Part shown: positions 12,909 to 15,197 of the stretch, one piece after another
Layout of the letters: each line of letters starts with the position of its first letter
How positions within the stretch are numbered: position 1 is the stretch's first letter
Assembly: GCA_946480785.1 (NCBI GenBank)
Contig: CAMLLD010000109.1
Coordinates: 1-15,197 of the forward strand
Reading direction: 5' to 3'
DNA from: an uncultured Blastocatellia bacterium
GTDB taxonomy: Bacteria > Acidobacteriota > Blastocatellia > Pyrinomonadales > Pyrinomonadaceae
DNA length: 15,197 nt
Translations under genes and position numbers: made by a program
The notes under the pieces: generated by a model
Seen by the model: only the letters and a program-made list of their open reading frames with translations
Database searches by the model: none
Told to the model about the DNA's origin: nothing

Positions 12909-14189
12909 ATGAAACGTACGCAGGGCTTGGCTTATCGTCTGGGAATCGCATTTTTGACAGTGGCCTTACTGGCCGGTTGTGTGAACAAGGCCCAGCAGAA
13001 TTTTCAACGGCCACCCGCGCCCGTCACGGTCGCCACTGCAGTGGCGCAGGACGTTTCGAGTTATCTCGACTCGCTCGGCAAGATCGTCGCGCGCGAGACC
13101 GTCGCGATCCAGCCACAGGTCTCGGGCCGCATCCTGCAGCTTCATTTCACTGACGGCGCGAACGTGAAGAAAGGCCAGTTGCTGTTCACGATCGATCCGC
13201 GTCCCTTCGAGGCGAACCTCAAACAGGCAGAGGCCAATCTCGCGCGCGACGCGGCGTTGAAGAAACAGGCCGAAGCGAACCTCGCCCGCGAGGCAGCGCG
13301 CGAAAAGTGGGGACTCACGCAGGTCGAACGTTATCGCACGCTCGTCGAGCAAGGTGTTGTGCCGCGCGAACAGTATCAACAACTCCGTGCCGACTACGAC
13401 ACGCTGCAAGCGAACACCGAAGCCGCACGCGCGGCGGTGCGCAGCGCCGACGAAACGATCAAGGTCGATAACGCGGCGATCGATACTGCGAAGGTCCAAC
13501 TCAGCTACTGCTACATTCATTCACCCATCGACGGCCGCGCGGGCCAGCGTCTCGTCGACATCGGCAACGTCGTTAATCCCGGCGGTTCAAACGGTGGTAA
13601 CAACGCAAACAACGGCACGATTCCCGACAACGCGCTGCTCGTGATCGAACGGCTCGATCCGATCTACGCGGATTTCACGATCTCGCAAACCAATCTCTCG
13701 GCGGTGCAGGAACAGATGCGCACCGGCGCACTGAAAGCCGAGGTTCGTTTGCCCGATACAAACGAAGACGCGATTCCCGGCCAGCTAACTTTCGTCGACA
13801 ACGCGGTGCAGCACGAAACGGGCCAGGTGACGTTGCGTGCCACGCTGCCGAATCCCGATCACCGCTTCTGGCCCGGACGTTTCGTCAACGTTCGGCTCGT
13901 GCTGAGCACGGTCCAAAGCGCGGTGCTCGTGCCCTCGTCAGCGCCGCAGATGTCGGCCAACGGTTCTTACGTTTACGTCATCAAGCCTGACTCGACTGCC
14001 GAGCAGCGTCCGGTTTCGTTGGGCCAGCGCCAGGGCGATCTGATCGTGGTGGAGAAAGGCGTGCAACCGGGCGAGCGCATCGTTACCAACGGCCAGCTAG
14101 GTGTCACTCCCGGCGGCAAAGTCGTGGTGGACCAGCCACGCGAAGCCGGCAGTCCCGCGGCGACTGCCGAAAACGGATCGAAGTCATGA
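12909..14189 (+). CDS. RND efflux periplasmic adaptor lipoprotein (membrane fusion protein)
   Basis: A 426-aa adaptor that links an RND pump to an outer-membrane channel. The N-terminus is a lipoprotein signal with a textbook lipobox (VALLAGC, lipidated Cys24). Domains in order: a first barrel/lipoyl half (AIQPQVSGRILQLHFTDG, about 67-95); a long Ala/Glu-rich coiled-coil hairpin (about 98-195, with LVEQGVVPREQYQQL); the second lipoyl half (YIHSPIDGRAGQRLVDIG); a short Asn/Gly-rich loop (GGSNGGNNANNG); the beta-barrel (LDPIYADFTISQ); and a membrane-proximal domain (GRFVNVRLVL..VLVPSSA) ending in ERIVTNGQLGVTPGGKV. It resembles MdtA/AcrA-type adaptors; the substrate cannot be inferred. Its TGA overlaps the permease ATG by 4 nt. 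Confidence 0.95.
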   Translation: MKRTQGLAYRLGIAFLTVALLAGCVNKAQQNFQRPPAPVTVATAVAQDVSSYLDSLGKIVARETVAIQPQVSGRILQLHFTDGANVKKGQLLFTIDPRPFEANLKQAEANLARDAALKKQAEANLAREAAREKWGLTQVERYRTLVEQGVVPREQYQQLRADYDTLQANTEAARAAVRSADETIKVDNAAIDTAKVQLSYCYIHSPIDGRAGQRLVDIGNVVNPGGSNGGNNANNGTIPDNALLVIERLDPIYADFTISQTNLSAVQEQMRTGALKAEVRLPDTNEDAIPGQLTFVDNAVQHETGQVTLRATLPNPDHRFWPGRFVNVRLVLSTVQSAVLVPSSAPQMSANGSYVYVIKPDSTAEQRPVSLGQRQGDLIVVEKGVQPGERIVTNGQLGVTPGGKVVVDQPREAGSPAATAENGSKS

Positions 14190-15197
14190 ATCTGTCAGAG
14201 CCATTTATACGACGGCCGGTGATGACAGCGGTGCTGACGCTGTCTGTGATCCTCTTCGGCGTGATGAGTTATTTCCAACTGCCGGTGAACGATCTGCCGG
14301 CGGTGGACTATCCCGTGATCCAGGTGAACGTCGGTTATCCCGGCGCGAGCCCCGACACGATCGCGAACAACATCGCCACGCCGCTCGAGCGGCAGTTCAT
14401 GCAGATCAACGGCCTCGAAGTGGTGACTTCGCGCAGCACGCAGGGCGTCGCCACGTTCACGCTGCAATTCTCGCTCGACAAGAACATCGACGCCGCCGCG
14501 ACTGACGTGCAGACCGCGATCTCGCAAGCTACCGGCAGCCTCCCGGCCGATCTGCCTTCGCCGCCGACTTACTCGAAGAGCAATCCGAACGATCAGCCGA
14601 TCATGTACATCGCGATGACCAGCGATTCGGTCACGCCGGGACAGTTGTACGACTATGCCAGCACGAACGTCGGCCAGCGCCTCAGCATCCTGCCGGGTGT
14701 TTCGCAGGTCAACGTTTACGGCACGAAGGCAGCGATTCGCATCAAGGCGAACCCGGCAGCGATGTGGGCGCGCGACATCTCGATCGACGATCTCAACAAC
14801 GCGATCAAAAACGGCACGAGCTACACCGGCGCAGGCCAGTTGGATTCCTCGACCGGCACCGCGATTCTCCGGCCACACGGCCAGCTCGAAACCGCTGAAC
14901 AGTACGCAAACCTGATCGTCGGTGGGACCAACAACGCGCCGATTTACTTGCGAGACGTTGCCACCGTGAAAGACTCGGTGCAGGACGAGCGCGTCCACAT
15001 GCGCTTCTGGGTGCGTGGTCGTTCGGTGCCGTCCGCAACTGTGATCGTGGCCGTCAATCGCCGCGCCGGCGCGAACGCTGGGCGAACTACGCAAGCATTA
15101 TCACGTCGAGGTCGAAAAAAGGGTTGCCGGCGAGATCGCGAAGGATCTCACCGGCCATCCCCTGCCCGAAATCGAGAAGGCGCTCAGCGCCGCTTAG
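14186..15197 (+). CDS. RND efflux permease, N-terminal fragment with foreign 3' end
   Basis: The start of a large proton-driven inner-membrane pump (family length about 1,030-1,060 aa). It begins MNLSEPFIRRPVMTAVLTLS with the first transmembrane helix, then the porter-domain marks DLPAVDYPVIQVNVGYPGAS, IATPLERQFMQINGL, SKSNPNDQPIMYIAMTS and LSILPGVSQVNVYG. Family-like sequence continues to MRFWVRGRSVPSATVIVAVNRRAGAN (split here by position: 14999-15076). After that the frame stays open to the window end, but reads Arg-rich sequence (SRRGRKKGCRRDREG) unlike any RND protein. Another frame there encodes a plausible tail of a different protein. True permease sequence therefore probably ends near 15076. 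The start is fixed by the ATGA overlap with the adaptor. Confidence 0.9.
   Translation, partial: MNLSEPFIRRPVMTAVLTLSVILFGVMSYFQLPVNDLPAVDYPVIQVNVGYPGASPDTIANNIATPLERQFMQINGLEVVTSRSTQGVATFTLQFSLDKNIDAAATDVQTAISQATGSLPADLPSPPTYSKSNPNDQPIMYIAMTSDSVTPGQLYDYASTNVGQRLSILPGVSQVNVYGTKAAIRIKANPAAMWARDISIDDLNNAIKNGTSYTGAGQLDSSTGTAILRPHGQLETAEQYANLIVGGTNNAPIYLRDVATVKDSVQDERVHMRFWVRGRSVPSATVIVAVNRRAGANAGRTTQALSRRGRKKGCRRDREGSHRPSPARNREGAQRRL
15060..15197 (+). CDS. C-terminal fragment resembling a host-attachment-family protein
   Basis: In the frame ending with TAG at 15195-15197 the sequence reads APARTLGELRKHYHVEVEK, then RVAGEIAKDLTGHPLPEIEK and ALSAA. From memory this matches the C-terminus of the host-attachment family (PF10116, annotated 'protein required for attachment to host cells'), which ends with a Leu-Gly-x-Leu-Arg helix and a KDLTxHPxxEI motif. 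The frame is closed upstream by TGA at 15042-15044 and has no start, so this is a gene tail joined to the RND permease gene. The stop codon is the last three bases of the window. The composition and reading frame are good, but the piece is only about 45 codons. Confidence 0.5.
   Translation, partial: AAPARTLGELRKHYHVEVEKRVAGEIAKDLTGHPLPEIEKALSAA

Noticed and set aside
14195..15094. 299-aa frame opposite the RND permease
   Set aside because: Antisense to a gene with unmistakable family motifs; His/Arg/Val-rich shadow composition.

Overview
The window is GC-rich and densely coded, with short gaps, convergent and divergent gene pairs and few Shine-Dalgarno sites. The gene content suggests a diderm soil or aquatic bacterium: an L,D-transpeptidase, a glutamine cyclotransferase lipoprotein, a TgpA-type transglutaminase, RimO, PgpA, CorA, a long SerA and an RND efflux pair. 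The intergenic hairpin repeats around CCCAGGGT/ACCCTGGG resemble ones I associate with Acidobacteriota (Blastocatellia/Pyrinomonadales). That placement is an inference from memory, not a computed assignment. Both ends look like contig ends, because the first and last genes are cut.

Layout. 3-251: tail of a HAD-family phosphatase. 252-611: a gene-free patch with two 26-bp tandem units, two ~73-bp tandem units each carrying two hairpins, a 25-bp stem-loop followed by T-rich sequence, and two further hairpins. 610-873 (-): a possible 72-aa protein behind an exactly duplicated promoter-like cassette. 900-1688 (-): L,D-transpeptidase. 1775-6813 (+): glutamine cyclotransferase, TgpA-like transglutaminase, rimO, pgpA and a previously uncalled 55-aa acidic protein; the last four are spaced or overlapped like one operon. 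6822-7823 (-): CorA. 7911-9498 (+): serA, split by a 2-nt deletion at its catalytic arginine loop. 9546-12718 (+): a subtilisin-like protease and a ComEC-type metallo-beta-lactamase-fold protein, 18 nt apart and both behind strong Shine-Dalgarno sites; the second has a 1-nt frameshift near its 3' end. 12909-15197 (+): RND efflux adaptor and the start of the RND permease. The permease stops resembling its family near 15063-15076, where the sequence switches to what looks like the tail of a host-attachment-family protein.

Most of the window is housekeeping: cell-wall cross-linking, ribosome modification, phosphatidylglycerol synthesis, Mg2+ transport, serine synthesis and efflux. The accessory part is the protease/MBL pair. 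It has no secretion signals, a large unassigned N-terminal region, an extra helical insert and a cysteine cluster in the protease, so it is the best candidate here for an undescribed two-component system. Two frameshifts and one chimeric junction also suggest uncorrected assembly errors, which should be excluded before any biological reading.
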